Shown here piece by piece: positions 49,633-60,047 of a stretch of DNA of 64,000 bases. Within the stretch, counting starts at the first letter, position 1. Every line of letters starts with the position of its first letter. This stretch comes from Vibrio casei (GTDB lineage: Bacteria > Pseudomonadota > Gammaproteobacteria > Enterobacterales > Vibrionaceae), in contig NZ_AP018680.1 of the NCBI RefSeq assembly GCF_002218025.2, positions 2,108,001-2,172,000 of the forward strand. The letters run 5' to 3'. A program made the position numbers and the translations under genes. The notes below the pieces were generated by a model. That model saw only the letters and a program-made list of their open reading frames with translations. It had not been told where the DNA came from and made no database searches.

Positions 49633-49725
49633 GAAGGGTCACTTTCTTAAGGCTAAACAGTTATTCAATTTGAAAATTAGCGGTCTATAAATCAGGCGGT
49701 AGTATAGAGTTTGAAGCGTCTTGAA

Positions 49726-50631
49726 TCAAAGTAAACCTTCAACAACCTTTGCTAACGCTTCAAAAGTATCAATTCGGTTAGAGGTGGGCCGCCAAATAAG
49801 CCCAATCTCTCGATAGGCATTTTTGCCCGGAGGCTTAATAACTACTAAATTCTGGTTATCAAGTAACCCATGATCAATCGCCATTTGTGGAATGAACGTT
49901 GTACCTAATCCATTAGCAACCATTTGAACAAGTGTATGTAAACTGGTGGCAGAAAAAGGATTTATTTTTTCCTTTTTCGTTAAACGGCAAGCAGAAACAG
50001 CGTGCTCGGTTAAGCAGTGTTCATTCTCCAGTAAGAAAACCGATTCATCGGGTAAGTCATCATAACGAAAGGGGATTCTAATGTCGTTAGCTTGTTGTCG
50101 GCTAATTATCATTCGAAAAGGGTCTTGCCCGACAATTCTGCATTCCATACCATCAATATCAACAGGCATGGCGAGGATTAACACATCTAGATCACCATGA
50201 CGCAATGCTTTTAATAAATTCCCCGTGGTGTCTTCTCTTAATAACAAGGTCAACTGGGGGAATTGAAAATTGATTTTTTGTACGAGATCGCCAAGTAAAA
50301 AAGGAGCAATAGTAGGAATACACCCCACCCTTAACTGACCTTGCATATTACCACCTTGGCACAACGATCCCAATTCTAGTAAATCTTGACTTTTTGCGAG
50401 TAACTCTCGCCCTTGCTTAACTACTTTTTCCCCCGCCAAAGTAAATACTAAAGGACTTTTCTTATCTTTCTTTTCATACAACGGACAACCAATCAATTGT
50501 TCAAGGTTTTGAATACCTTTACTTAACGTCGATTGACTCACAAAGCAACGTTCAGCAGCTTCGCTAAAATGTCGTGTTTCATACAGCGTCACTGCATAAT
50601 GAAGTTGTTTTAAACTAGGCCATTTAGTCAT
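49726..50631 (-). CDS. oxyR2: OxyR2-type peroxide sensor (LysR family)
   Basis: A 301-residue LysR regulator. The N-terminal helix-turn-helix (HFSEAAERCFVSQSTLSKGI) and the effector domain are complete. The redox cysteines are Cys206 and Cys215, in ENEHCLTEHAVSACR. Glu at position 204, two residues before the sensing Cys, matches what is described for Vibrio vulnificus OxyR2, where it tightens the response to low peroxide; OxyR1 proteins have Gly there. The gene is divergent from a 2-Cys peroxiredoxin, the same arrangement as oxyR2-prx2. Confidence 0.85.
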   Translation of the reverse strand: MTKWPSLKQLHYAVTLYETRHFSEAAERCFVSQSTLSKGIQNLEQLIGCPLYEKKDKKSPLVFTLAGEKVVKQGRELLAKSQDLLELGSLCQGGNMQGQLRVGCIPTIAPFLLGDLVQKINFQFPQLTLLLREDTTGNLLKALRHGDLDVLILAMPVDIDGMECRIVGQDPFRMIISRQQANDIRIPFRYDDLPDESVFLLENEHCLTEHAVSACRLTKKEKINPFSATSLHTLVQMVANGLGTTFIPQMAIDHGLLDNQNLVVIKPPGKNAYREIGLIWRPTSNRIDTFEALAKVVEGLL

Positions 50632-50697
50632 ATTAAATTTCTATGATATTCCATCGTAATTTCGTTCTGATCACAAAATAACAATAATCGTTTTTTT

Positions 50698-50712
50698 CGA
50701 TTAAGTTAATCG
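50698..50712. promoter_or_regulatory. Palindrome in the oxyR2-prx gap, candidate OxyR site
   Basis: CGATTAA-G-TTAATCG is a perfect 7-bp palindrome in the 200-bp divergent region, flanked by related ATCG-bearing pieces (ATAATCG at 50684-50690). OxyR sites are degenerate, so binding is only inferred from position. Confidence 0.4.
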
Positions 50713-50832
50713 GTTTAATTCGCTTTTTTTCATACTACAACTTGTACTATAGTTTGTCTCGCATGAAACATACTCAAACAGAGTGGTTTGAGTATCGATG
50801 TTTTATATCAAAGCCAATTTAGGAGCAAAATA

Positions 50833-51444
50833 ATGGTACTAGTAGGTCGTCAAGCCCCAGATTTCACAGCTGCAGCAGTTTTAGGTAACGGTGAAATTGT
50901 TGATGCATTCAACTTTACAGAATTCACTAAAGGCAAGAAAGCAGTTGTTTTCTTCTACCCTCTAGACTTCACATTCGTTTGCCCATCTGAGCTAATTGCT
51001 TTCGACAAACGTTTTGAAGACTTCCAAGCAAAAGGCGTTGAAGTAATCGGTGTTTCTATCGATTCACAATTCTCTCACAACGCATGGCGTAACACAGCTA
51101 TCGCTGATGGCGGTATCGGTCAAGTTAAATACCCTCTTGTTGCTGACGTTAAACATGAAATCGTAAAAGCTTACGATGTTGAGCACCCTGAAGCCGGTGT
51201 TGCTTTCCGTGGTTCTTTCTTAATCGACGAAGATGGTGTTGTACGCCACCAAGTCGTAAACGATCTTCCTTTAGGTCGTAACATTGATGAAATGCTACGT
51301 ATGGTTGACGCACTAAACTTCCACCAGAAAAATGGTGAAGTATGTCCTGCACAATGGGAAGAAGGTAAAGCTGGTATGACTGGTTCTACTGCTGGTGTTG
51401 CTGCTTACTTATCTGAGCATTCAGAAGATCTAGGCAAAAAATAA
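50833..51444 (+). CDS. prx2: Typical 2-Cys peroxiredoxin (AhpC/Prx2-like)
   Basis: A 203-residue peroxiredoxin that reduces hydrogen peroxide and organic peroxides. The peroxidatic Cys is in FTFVCPSELIAF and the resolving Cys in GEVCPAQW near the end. I chose ATG 50833, eight bases after AGGAG, over an upstream ATG 15 codons earlier. The divergent OxyR2-type gene probably controls it. No ahpF lies nearby, so it must use another reductase. Confidence 0.93.
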   Translation: MVLVGRQAPDFTAAAVLGNGEIVDAFNFTEFTKGKKAVVFFYPLDFTFVCPSELIAFDKRFEDFQAKGVEVIGVSIDSQFSHNAWRNTAIADGGIGQVKYPLVADVKHEIVKAYDVEHPEAGVAFRGSFLIDEDGVVRHQVVNDLPLGRNIDEMLRMVDALNFHQKNGEVCPAQWEEGKAGMTGSTAGVAAYLSEHSEDLGKK

Positions 51445-51463
51445 TTTAGTTTAAAAACTCTTT

Positions 51464-51490
51464 AAAAAGTCCGCCTAGTGCGGACTTTTT
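51464..51490 (+). terminator. Terminator after the peroxiredoxin gene
   Basis: A perfect 11-bp stem (AAAAAGTCCGC / GCGGACTTTTT) with a 5-base loop and a further T-run, 20 bp beyond the stop. Confidence 0.9.
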
Positions 51491-51589
51491 TTATCATATA
51501 TAAATACCGACTCCTAGTGATATTCATCATTTTTATTTGCCATATTATCTTCTACAATACACCTTCACCCTTTATAGCAAGAGAACACA

Positions 51590-52333
51590 ATGAGTATTAA
51601 TTTGGAAGTCTGCATTGATAATTTAGAATCCCTTCACCTTGCTATTGCTGGCGGCGCGACTCGAATTGAACTGTGTTCATCACTTGCCCTTGGTGGGTTA
51701 ACGCCAAGCTATGGTTTTATGAAAAAATCTGCAGAGATTTCAAGCATACCGGTTTACGCTATGATCCGCCCTCGCCAAGGTGATTTCCTTTATAGCGCTG
51801 AAGATATTGAATCCATGATTGAAGATATTCATATCGCAAAGAAAGCGGGTCTACAAGGTGTAGTATTTGGCACATTAAGCGCAGAAGGCAATATTGATAT
51901 GCCATCCGCTCGCCTATTGATGAAAGCCGCTAGCAATTTAGGGGTCACGTTCCATAGGGCGATTGATCAATGCAATGACTATAAACAAGCCATCGAAGAC
52001 ATTGCCGAATTGGGATGTGAGCGTATTTTGACGTCTGGATTGGCAAGCAATGCAGAACAAGGAACTGAGGTAATTGCAGACATGGTAAAACGTGCCCAAG
52101 GTCGTTTTTCTGTCATGGCTGGAGCAGGAGTGAATATCCATAATGCAGTCACTATTATCAGAAATACGGGAGTAAGTGAAATTCACCTATCCGGTAAAAC
52201 CACTCGCCCAAGCCACATGCAAGTGCTTGCTAATAAAGCGAAAATGGGCGCAGATTCAGTGGATGACTTTGCCATTCCAGTGACGAACCCTGAGACGATT
52301 CAATCGGTTAAGCAAGCTATTTCAATACTGTAA
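51590..52333 (+). CDS. cutC: CutC family protein
   Basis: A 247-residue TIM-barrel protein. Family stretches are [46 protein letters not shown] and [10 protein letters not shown]. CutC was named for copper tolerance in E. coli, but its direct role in copper handling is disputed. It lies alone on the plus strand and ends 15 bp from the convergent phoU gene. Confidence 0.93.
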   Translation: MSINLEVCIDNLESLHLAIAGGATRIELCSSLALGGLTPSYGFMKKSAEISSIPVYAMIRPRQGDFLYSAEDIESMIEDIHIAKKAGLQGVVFGTLSAEGNIDMPSARLLMKAASNLGVTFHRAIDQCNDYKQAIEDIAELGCERILTSGLASNAEQGTEVIADMVKRAQGRFSVMAGAGVNIHNAVTIIRNTGVSEIHLSGKTTRPSHMQVLANKAKMGADSVDDFAIPVTNPETIQSVKQAISIL

Positions 52334-52348
52334 CAACTCGTGAGTGAA

Positions 52349-53047
52349 TCACTCATCCAGTAACGACTGTAGATATTCAGGATCGTGACGTACATCCTTA
52401 CCTTTTACGAAGTAAATGATGTACTCACAAATATTTTGGCAGCGATCACCTACCCGCTCAATCGCTTGAGCACAAGAGACTATCTGCATAATTTTCGGCA
52501 CGGAACTGGGCTCTTCCATCATAAAGTCCATCATTTGACGTAATACCTTCTTGTACTCAGCATCAAGCTCATCATCCATATGGTAAACTTTAGCCGCCGC
52601 TTGCACATCCATACGGGCAAAGGCGTCTAATACTTGATGCAACATATGAACCGCCATTCGGCCAAAGGATTCAACCAACACAATCATACTTTCTTGCTTG
52701 GGTGAAAATTGCTCTTGAGCGACATAACCGATCTTAGTGGCCACATCCCCAATACGCTCTAAATCTGTAATGGTTTTAATGATTGCCATGATCAAGCGGA
52801 GATCTTTTGCTGTTGGTTGACGCTTAGCAATGATACGAGTACATGCTTCATCAATCGCCATCTCCATCTGATTTACTTTATGATCATTACGATTCACCTT
52901 ACTCGCCAATTGCGAATCGTGTTTATACAATGCATGTAACGCCAACGAAATTTGCTCTTCAACCAAGCCACCCATTGCCAGAACATGGGTACGAATGGAT
53001 TCAAGCTCAACGTTAAACTGCCCAGATATATGACGACCAAGTTGCAT
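52349..53047 (-). CDS. phoU: Phosphate signalling protein PhoU
   Basis: A 232-residue helical protein with two PhoU repeats (HISGQFNVELESIRTHVLAMG and the second from SFGRMAVHMLHQVLDAF) and the metal-binding type motifs (ERIGDVATKIG, ERVGDRCQNICEY). It passes the state of the Pst transporter to PhoR and prevents toxic phosphate uptake. It is the last gene of pstC-pstA-pstB-phoU. Confidence 0.97.
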   Translation of the reverse strand: MQLGRHISGQFNVELESIRTHVLAMGGLVEEQISLALHALYKHDSQLASKVNRNDHKVNQMEMAIDEACTRIIAKRQPTAKDLRLIMAIIKTITDLERIGDVATKIGYVAQEQFSPKQESMIVLVESFGRMAVHMLHQVLDAFARMDVQAAAKVYHMDDELDAEYKKVLRQMMDFMMEEPSSVPKIMQIVSCAQAIERVGDRCQNICEYIIYFVKGKDVRHDPEYLQSLLDE

Positions 53048-53117
53048 GCAATTCCTTTTAAAATTGAAATAAAAACATCAGGTAGTGATAGTAAATAACA
53101 ATACTATATTAGTTAGC

Positions 53118-53936
53118 CTAGCCGTAGCGCCCTGTAATATAGTCTTCCGTTTTTTTCATTTTAGGTGAAGTAAAAATAGAATCAGTATCGCTATATTCTA
53201 CCAACTGCCCCATATGAACAAAGGCGGTATGGTCACTCACTCGAGCGGCCTGTTGCATATTATGCGTGACAATCACTACCGTGTATTTTGTCTTGAGCTC
53301 TGAGATCAATTCTTCAATGGTTAAAGTCGATATAGGATCAAGAGCTGAGGTCGGTTCATCTAGCAATAAAACCTCAGGCTCTATCGCAATTGCCCGCGCA
53401 ATCACCAAGCGTTGCTGCTGACCACCTGAAAGCCCAAACGCATTTTCATGTAACCTATCTTTCACTTCTTTCCATAATGCTGCGGCTCGAAGCGAACGCT
53501 CTACCGCGTCATCAAGAGTTCGAGAATCTTTCACTCCTTGAAGCCTCAACCCATACACCACATTTTCATAGATGGACTTGGGGAAAGGATTAGGACGTTG
53601 AAATACCATACCTACCCGACGACGCAAACTCGCCACATCGACATTAGGGTGATAAATATTACTACCATGTAAATTGATCGCCCCTTCAACTCTACAGCCC
53701 TCCACCAAATCATTCATCCGATTAATACAGCGTAATAACGTGGATTTACCACACCCTGATGGCCCAATAAAAGCCGTGACATGCCCTTTAGGAATTCGCA
53801 TCGTAATATCTTTCAACGCTTGGGCCTGTTGATAGTAAAGATTCAGCCCTTCAATTGAAATGGCAGTTTGGCTATCAGTAAGTTGATTAACATCTAGCGG
53901 TTCGGCATAACCAAGTGCCGAATGGATCGAAAACAT
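53118..53936 (-). CDS. pstB: Phosphate ABC transporter ATPase PstB
   Basis: A 272-residue ABC ATPase. Walker A is GPSGCGKST, the signature is LSGGQQQR and Walker B is [12 protein letters not shown]; the switch His is in [15 protein letters not shown]. It drives phosphate import through PstC-PstA. It starts one base after the pstA stop region, so the two are tightly coupled. Confidence 0.98.
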   Translation of the reverse strand: MFSIHSALGYAEPLDVNQLTDSQTAISIEGLNLYYQQAQALKDITMRIPKGHVTAFIGPSGCGKSTLLRCINRMNDLVEGCRVEGAINLHGSNIYHPNVDVASLRRRVGMVFQRPNPFPKSIYENVVYGLRLQGVKDSRTLDDAVERSLRAAALWKEVKDRLHENAFGLSGGQQQRLVIARAIAIEPEVLLLDEPTSALDPISTLTIEELISELKTKYTVVIVTHNMQQAARVSDHTAFVHMGQLVEYSDTDSIFTSPKMKKTEDYITGRYG

Positions 53937-53937
53937 A

Positions 53938-55476
53938 TTAATCGCTTCCTAAAGTTCTGAATTTTTCACGTAAATTATTACGGATCATAATCGCGGTAAT
54001 ATTGAGTCCTACCACCACACTTATCAGTAAAAATGACGTGGCAAAGACAAGAGGACGCGCAGCTTCAATATTTGGTGTTTGAAAACCGACATCATAAATA
54101 TGAAAGCCCAAATGCATGAACTTACGCTCTAAGTGTAGATAAGGAAAAGCGCCATCAATCGGTAAGCTTGGTGCAAGTTTCACGACCCCCACCAGCATAA
54201 GTGGAGCAACTTCTCCCGCAGCGCGAGCAACCGCCAAAATGAGACCTGTCATGATTGCCGGACTCACCATTGGCAAAATGATCCGCCATAATGTTTCAAA
54301 CTTAGTCGCACCGAGCGCATAAGAGCCATGACGAACCGCACTTGGTACTCGCGCTAACCCTTCTTCTGTTGCAACGATCACAACAGGTAACGTTAAAATA
54401 GCCAACGTTAAAGCCGACCAAAGTAATCCGGGCGTCCCAAATGTCGGTGTAGGTAAAGCCGAAGAATAAAACAACTTATCAATAGAGCTACCTATGGTGT
54501 AGACAAAAAAACCAAGGCCAAACACACCATACACAATAGACGGCACGCCCGCTAGATTCACAACAGAGATACGAATTAGCTTTGTTAAGGTTGTATTTCT
54601 AGCGTACTCATGCAAATAAATAGCCGCAATAACCCCTAATGGCATCACCATTATCGACATTAAAATGACCAATAATACCGTACCAAAAATAGCAGGAAAC
54701 ACCCCACCTTCAGAGTTTGATTCTCTTGGCGTCTCGGTCAAAAATTTCTTAACCTGAGTAATCCAGTGCAGAGCTTTATCTGATAAGCGCATATTATTGG
54801 GGTACCAAACATCTAGAACAGTCTCTATAGGGAGAGAAACGCGTTGTCCTCTCATGTCTTCAACTACAATGAACTGTTGGCGTAACTGACCTTGAAGTAA
54901 GTCAACTTTTTGCTCTAGCGCTGCTTGATGAATATCACCTTGTATAATCTCATCAATTTGTTGTCGAATATCATCAGCATTGCTTATCACTTTTTTAATC
55001 TGGGAAGGTAAGTTTGTCTCTATCTTCTTTTGACCATCAATGAACATCACTGGTGTACCGATAAAATCACCACTTCGGGTTCTTTCAAATACAGCAACAT
55101 TATTAGGGGCTTTTTTATGGTATAAATCGATGGCTAACACCGAAATAAAATCCTGAGGATAAAGATCTCGGTTAGCCACTTTGATGGAAAGTCTTTCAAC
55201 CTCACCTTTATCAATAATTGATTGAGGCCACTTCCTTCCCTGTTCAGAAAGATGATCTAAAGATACATAGTCACGTTGATAAACTTGCCCTAATAATATC
55301 GATCCGTCTTTATCTTGCCATTGATAAACTGGCGTAGGCCAAAAATAGACTAAGCCCTTCCAACCAATCAAAAGTAAAAGCCCTAAAACAGAAATTAAGC
55401 TAATGCTCACCGAACCCGCGGTTAGCCATATCCAAGGGGTGCCTGATTTAATCCAACCAAACCCATTATTTTTCAC
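53938..55476 (-). CDS. pstA: Phosphate ABC transporter permease PstA (long form)
   Basis: A 512-residue permease, much longer than the roughly 300-residue E. coli protein. After the first membrane span ([15 protein letters not shown]) comes an extracytoplasmic insert of about 200 residues (to near residue 250). The usual permease core follows with the ABC contact loop [27 protein letters not shown] in its conserved form and [14 protein letters not shown]. The long form pairs with a long PstC and is common in vibrios. Confidence 0.95.
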   Translation of the reverse strand: MKNNGFGWIKSGTPWIWLTAGSVSISLISVLGLLLLIGWKGLVYFWPTPVYQWQDKDGSILLGQVYQRDYVSLDHLSEQGRKWPQSIIDKGEVERLSIKVANRDLYPQDFISVLAIDLYHKKAPNNVAVFERTRSGDFIGTPVMFIDGQKKIETNLPSQIKKVISNADDIRQQIDEIIQGDIHQAALEQKVDLLQGQLRQQFIVVEDMRGQRVSLPIETVLDVWYPNNMRLSDKALHWITQVKKFLTETPRESNSEGGVFPAIFGTVLLVILMSIMVMPLGVIAAIYLHEYARNTTLTKLIRISVVNLAGVPSIVYGVFGLGFFVYTIGSSIDKLFYSSALPTPTFGTPGLLWSALTLAILTLPVVIVATEEGLARVPSAVRHGSYALGATKFETLWRIILPMVSPAIMTGLILAVARAAGEVAPLMLVGVVKLAPSLPIDGAFPYLHLERKFMHLGFHIYDVGFQTPNIEAARPLVFATSFLLISVVVGLNITAIMIRNNLREKFRTLGSD

Positions 55477-55509
55477 AATAAATACTTCCCTGATACTGGG
55501 TTTGTTAAG

Positions 55510-57759
55510 CTATAACGCACTGTATTTTTCTCTTAAACGTTGACGAACTAACTCAGCGATAGAATTCACCACAAAAGTAAAAACAAACAATAGAAAAGCC
55601 GATAAAAAGAGCAGCCTAAAATGAGAGCTCCCAACTTCTGACTCCGGCATTTCGATCGCGATATTAGCCGACAAAGTTCGCATACCCTCAAAGATATTCC
55701 AGTCCATCACTGGTGTGTTGCCCGTTGCCATCAGTACAATCATAGTTTCACCAACCGCTCGACCTAACCCCATCATCACCGCAGAGAAAATCCCTGGCGA
55801 TGCGGTCACGAGTACAACCGTCGTTAAACATTGCCATGACGTTGCACCCAACGCACTGGCTCCATCAGACAAATGTTTAGGCACGGAAAAAATCGCATCT
55901 TCTGCGATGGTAAAAATGGTTGGAATAACCGCAAATCCCATAGCAAAGCCAACAATCAATGCATTTCGTTGATCAAAATCAAGGCCGATTTCAGCCATAA
56001 ATAAACGAACATCACCACCAAACAACCAATGCTCCACGTTATGACCATAATTCATAATCAATAAGGCGAAACCAAGCACAACAGGTATCAAGATTAAGGC
56101 AACCCAACCTTGGTAGGCTTCTACTCCCAAATATTGACGAATCATCTGCCATATAAAAGCGCAAACCAAAATGACGACCGGTAATAAAGTCATAAACAAT
56201 ATTGTGTTCAACAAATTCATTTCCACAATTGGAGCCAGCCATAACCCGGCTAAAAAACCAATGATAACCGTTGGCAGAGCTTCCATCAGTTCAATCGTAG
56301 GCTTTACATAACGACGCATTCTGGTAGTCATAAAGTACGCGGTATAGATAGCACCACAGATGGCAATCGGTACTGCAAAAATCATCGCAAAAACAGCCGA
56401 TTTAAGCGTTCCAAAAGCAATGGGAACCAAACTAAATTTAGCTTCGAAATCATTACTGGCAGCGGTCGATTGCCAAACATATTCAGGTTCAGGGTATCCT
56501 TCATACCATACCTTTTTCCACAGCGAGGAAAATGAAATTTCAGGATATGAGTTATTTACAGAGTAAACATTCAAACCGCCAAGGTTTGCGGTAATCAAAT
56601 AGTTTTCACTCGACGATATTCCAGCCGTTAAGGGGATATTATCCGTAACACGTTTCGAAAAAACTCGGTCATTCGATGTGGTATAAAAGTTCTCAATGAC
56701 ACCATTATCATGAAAACTATAAAATCCTTTACGATAATAATCCGGCAGCACAAAATTCACGTTAGGTGCTAACTTAAAATCTCGAATATAGGTGAAATGA
56801 CGCTCACCATTTTTCAAAACATCAAACCACTGAGAAACTTGTCCTGTTTCATCAGTAACTAAAACCGAGTTAGCCCCAGAGAGTAATGCTAAGTGATTCC
56901 CTATTCGCGTTTTACCTGCAGAGGAAAGCGGTACAACTTCTCTTAATACAAATTTATTGGCTTGACGCTTAAGTACCGTTATTGAATCAGCAGATAAGAC
57001 GTATACGGTTTTACCATCGGGAGTAACACGATAATCCTTCACGTCAATATTCAACGTTGGAAAATAAAGACGACTTTCTTGCCAAAGTGGCTCAACGTTC
57101 GTTTGGTTAAACTGAGTGGGTTTCGAATACGCCATACCTTGCCAATCATTTTCACTATTCTGTCCAATAAAAATAGCGTCATTAGCATTAATCGCAAAAT
57201 CAAACGAGGTGATCGGCAACCCTGCAGGATCTAATTGAACTGGGCTATGTACAAAAGCGCTCACACTGGGTGAAGAATGCCGTCCGTTAGAAGTAAATAC
57301 ATTCGAAAACTTAGGATGGACAGCAATAATCTGACCTTGATGATTCGCATACCCATACCAACGGCTATTCATCATTGCAGCTCTAAAGGCAACAGGATCT
57401 GTTGCTACGTTCATGGTAAGCAAAGGCTTGTCGTGACTATCTCCCACCTTACCTAGCGCAATAAAGCTCAATTGTCCTTGTTCGGTAAAGGTAAATGCGG
57501 TTTTTGCATTGTCATCGATCCCTACCGCAATCGGGGTATTTTTCTCACTCAACCCCGGCAGAGCTTTATGATTAAGCGGAGTAATATTCGCAGCAGAAAA
57601 GATAGGAGCGATCACGATGATCAAATAAAAAATCAGTAACACAAGAGCAAGCAAAACAGTGATACCACCAAGTTTAATCACCGAGCTCGCCAAGCGATCA
57701 GTCACCCAGCGTCTTTTATCTCGTTGTTTAAAAAAAGTATCAACTTGAGCCATGTTCAC
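55510..57759 (-). CDS. pstC: Phosphate ABC transporter permease PstC (long form)
   Basis: A 749-residue permease; E. coli PstC has about 320. One membrane span near residue 33-52 (VLLALVLLIFYLIIVIAPIF) is followed by about 370 residues of probable extracytoplasmic domain rich in beta-propeller-like repeats (FIALGKVGDSHDKPLL, VYVLSADSITVLKR, YLITANLGGLNVYSV). The permease core runs from residue 450 on, with LSDGASALGATSWQ and LGRAVGETMIVLMATG. It is the first gene of pstC-pstA-pstB-phoU and divergent from ppk. The role of the extra domain is not known. Confidence 0.95.
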   Translation of the reverse strand: MNMAQVDTFFKQRDKRRWVTDRLASSVIKLGGITVLLALVLLIFYLIIVIAPIFSAANITPLNHKALPGLSEKNTPIAVGIDDNAKTAFTFTEQGQLSFIALGKVGDSHDKPLLTMNVATDPVAFRAAMMNSRWYGYANHQGQIIAVHPKFSNVFTSNGRHSSPSVSAFVHSPVQLDPAGLPITSFDFAINANDAIFIGQNSENDWQGMAYSKPTQFNQTNVEPLWQESRLYFPTLNIDVKDYRVTPDGKTVYVLSADSITVLKRQANKFVLREVVPLSSAGKTRIGNHLALLSGANSVLVTDETGQVSQWFDVLKNGERHFTYIRDFKLAPNVNFVLPDYYRKGFYSFHDNGVIENFYTTSNDRVFSKRVTDNIPLTAGISSSENYLITANLGGLNVYSVNNSYPEISFSSLWKKVWYEGYPEPEYVWQSTAASNDFEAKFSLVPIAFGTLKSAVFAMIFAVPIAICGAIYTAYFMTTRMRRYVKPTIELMEALPTVIIGFLAGLWLAPIVEMNLLNTILFMTLLPVVILVCAFIWQMIRQYLGVEAYQGWVALILIPVVLGFALLIMNYGHNVEHWLFGGDVRLFMAEIGLDFDQRNALIVGFAMGFAVIPTIFTIAEDAIFSVPKHLSDGASALGATSWQCLTTVVLVTASPGIFSAVMMGLGRAVGETMIVLMATGNTPVMDWNIFEGMRTLSANIAIEMPESEVGSSHFRLLFLSAFLLFVFTFVVNSIAELVRQRLREKYSAL

Positions 57760-57961
57760 ATTACCTATTTAGATTCATGCCATAATATGTCGAATACATG
57801 ACATTTTTATTACTACATTTTGCAGCATGCTTGATTTTATTGCCTTTACGATAAGGAAGTTCATCCTTTGAAATAAAAATGTCACATTTTAGCACTACAT
57901 TCCAAGGACTCTAGGATAGAAATTATTTCCCTTTCTCTATTTTTACAAGCTGGATGGTAAA

Positions 57962-60046
57962 ATGAGCTCAGAAAAACTTTACATTGAAAAAGAACTTAGT
58001 TGGCTGTCTTTCAACGAACGTGTATTGCAAGAGGCCGCAGACAAAACCGTTCCACTAATTGAACGCGTTCGCTTTTTAGGCATTTTTTCAAGTAACTTAG
58101 ACGAGTTCTACAAAGTCCGTTTTGCTGATGTCAAACGTCGTATATTAATAAGCCAAGAGAGCAAAAGCAGCGACAGTCCTAAACACTTATTAACCAAGAT
58201 GCAAACTAAGGTGCTAAAACTCAATCAGCGATTCGATGAACTCTACAATGAATTGATTCTTGAAATGGCGCGCCGTCGAATTTTCTTAGTGAATGAATCC
58301 CAGCTACAAGAATACCAACAAAAATGGATAAAGAAATATTTCGAACGTGAAGTTCTTCCTCATATCACGCCTTTTTTAATGAGTTCCGATACCGATGTCC
58401 TCAGCTTCTTAAAAGATGAACATTCTTATCTTGCCGTTGAGATAACCAATAATGATCAACGTAATTTTGCATTAATTGATATCCCAACCAATCACCTTCC
58501 GCGATTTATCATGGTGCCAGAACAAAAAGGGAAAAGCCGTAAAACCATCATATTATTAGATAATATTATCCGTTTTTGTTTAGATGATATTTTTAAAGGT
58601 TTCTTTGAGTACGAAGAACTTAAGTGCTATACCATGACGATGACACGCGATGCAGAATATGATTTACGTCATGAAGTAGAACACAGTTTACTTGAACAAA
58701 TGTCTGATGGCGTGAATCAACGCTTAACGGCTATGCCAGTACGTTTAGTATATCAGCGTGATATGCCAGAACATCTATTGAAGTTTTTATGTGAAAAACT
58801 CAATATGAGCAGTTACGACAGCTTGATCCCAGGGGGGCGCTATCATAACTTTAAAGATTTCACGAGCTTCCCTAACGTTGGGCGAGACTATTTAGAAAAT
58901 AAACCTCTTCCACCTTTAAAGTGCGCTGATTTTGACGGTTACCCTAACAGCTTTGAAGCGATTAGCGCGCAAGATATTTTATTATATTATCCCTACCACT
59001 CATTCGATCATATCACTGAATTGGTTCGCCAAGCCTCATTCGATCCCAAAGTGATTAGCATAAAAATCAACATTTACCGCGTGGCTAAGAACTCCAAATT
59101 AATGAATTCGTTAATGGATGCGGTTCACAATAAAAAGAAAGTCACTGTAGTGGTGGAGCTTCAAGCCCGCTTTGATGAGGAAGCCAACATTGAATGGGCA
59201 AAATTATTAACCGATGCTGGCGTTCACGTTATTTTTGGTGCACCCGGCCTTAAAATCCACTCGAAATTACTCTTAATTACTAGACGTGAACAGGAAGAAT
59301 TAAAACGCTACGCACATGTTGGAACAGGTAACTTCCATGAAAAAACCGCTCGAATTTATACCGATTTTGCCTTACTGACGGCCGATCCTTTGATCACTAG
59401 CGAAGTGCGCAATGTATTTGGTTATATAGAGAACCCTTACCGGCCAGTAAGATTCAATCAATTAATGGTTTCACCTCGTAATTCTCGTCAACAAATATAT
59501 AAGATCATTGATAGTGAAATAGCCATAGCAAAAGAAGGCAGGAAAGCAAGCATCATATTAAAAGTAAATAACCTAGTTGATAAGGGCTTAGTCAGTAAAT
59601 TATATGGGGCAAGTAATGCGGGCGTGAAGATAAAAATGATCATTCGCGGTATGTGTTCATTGGTTCCGGGAATTCAAGGCGTGAGTGAAAACATCACCAT
59701 CATTAGTGTCATCGATCGTTTTCTTGAGCATCCTCGCGTGATGGTGACTGAAAATGACGGTGATCCTAAAGTCTATATCTCTTCTGCCGACTGGATGACA
59801 CGAAATATCGATTATCGAATTGAAGTGGCAACTCCCGTTCATTCCCCACGTTTAAAACAACGTATTATTGATATTTTAAACATACACTTCATTGATACGG
59901 TCAAAGCTCGAGTCATCGATAAAGAAATGAGTAACACTTATGTGCCACGCGGTAACCGGAAAAAAGTTCGCTCACAAATTGCTATTTATGATTATTTAAA
60001 GCAAATTGAAAAGAAAGCACGTCAAAAAATAGAGCCAACAGAATAA
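57962..60046 (+). CDS. ppk: Polyphosphate kinase 1
   Basis: A 694-residue enzyme that makes polyphosphate from ATP. Family landmarks are the start [17 protein letters not shown], the FPNVGR segment, [15 protein letters not shown], and the histidine-bearing [13 protein letters not shown] with the partner [17 protein letters not shown]. The phosphorylated His lies in the IHSK motif. Upstream it is divergent from pstC. ppx follows after one base, so synthesis and breakdown are co-transcribed. Confidence 0.98.
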   Translation: MSSEKLYIEKELSWLSFNERVLQEAADKTVPLIERVRFLGIFSSNLDEFYKVRFADVKRRILISQESKSSDSPKHLLTKMQTKVLKLNQRFDELYNELILEMARRRIFLVNESQLQEYQQKWIKKYFEREVLPHITPFLMSSDTDVLSFLKDEHSYLAVEITNNDQRNFALIDIPTNHLPRFIMVPEQKGKSRKTIILLDNIIRFCLDDIFKGFFEYEELKCYTMTMTRDAEYDLRHEVEHSLLEQMSDGVNQRLTAMPVRLVYQRDMPEHLLKFLCEKLNMSSYDSLIPGGRYHNFKDFTSFPNVGRDYLENKPLPPLKCADFDGYPNSFEAISAQDILLYYPYHSFDHITELVRQASFDPKVISIKINIYRVAKNSKLMNSLMDAVHNKKKVTVVVELQARFDEEANIEWAKLLTDAGVHVIFGAPGLKIHSKLLLITRREQEELKRYAHVGTGNFHEKTARIYTDFALLTADPLITSEVRNVFGYIENPYRPVRFNQLMVSPRNSRQQIYKIIDSEIAIAKEGRKASIILKVNNLVDKGLVSKLYGASNAGVKIKMIIRGMCSLVPGIQGVSENITIISVIDRFLEHPRVMVTENDGDPKVYISSADWMTRNIDYRIEVATPVHSPRLKQRIIDILNIHFIDTVKARVIDKEMSNTYVPRGNRKKVRSQIAIYDYLKQIEKKARQKIEPTE

Positions 60047-60047
60047 T

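Noticed and set aside
57787..57804. Pho-box-like ATGTCGA-ATAC-ATGACAT upstream of pstC
   Set aside because: It has the 11-bp spacing but sits only about 28 bp from the start codon, too close for a PhoB site at -35, and both halves are poor matches.
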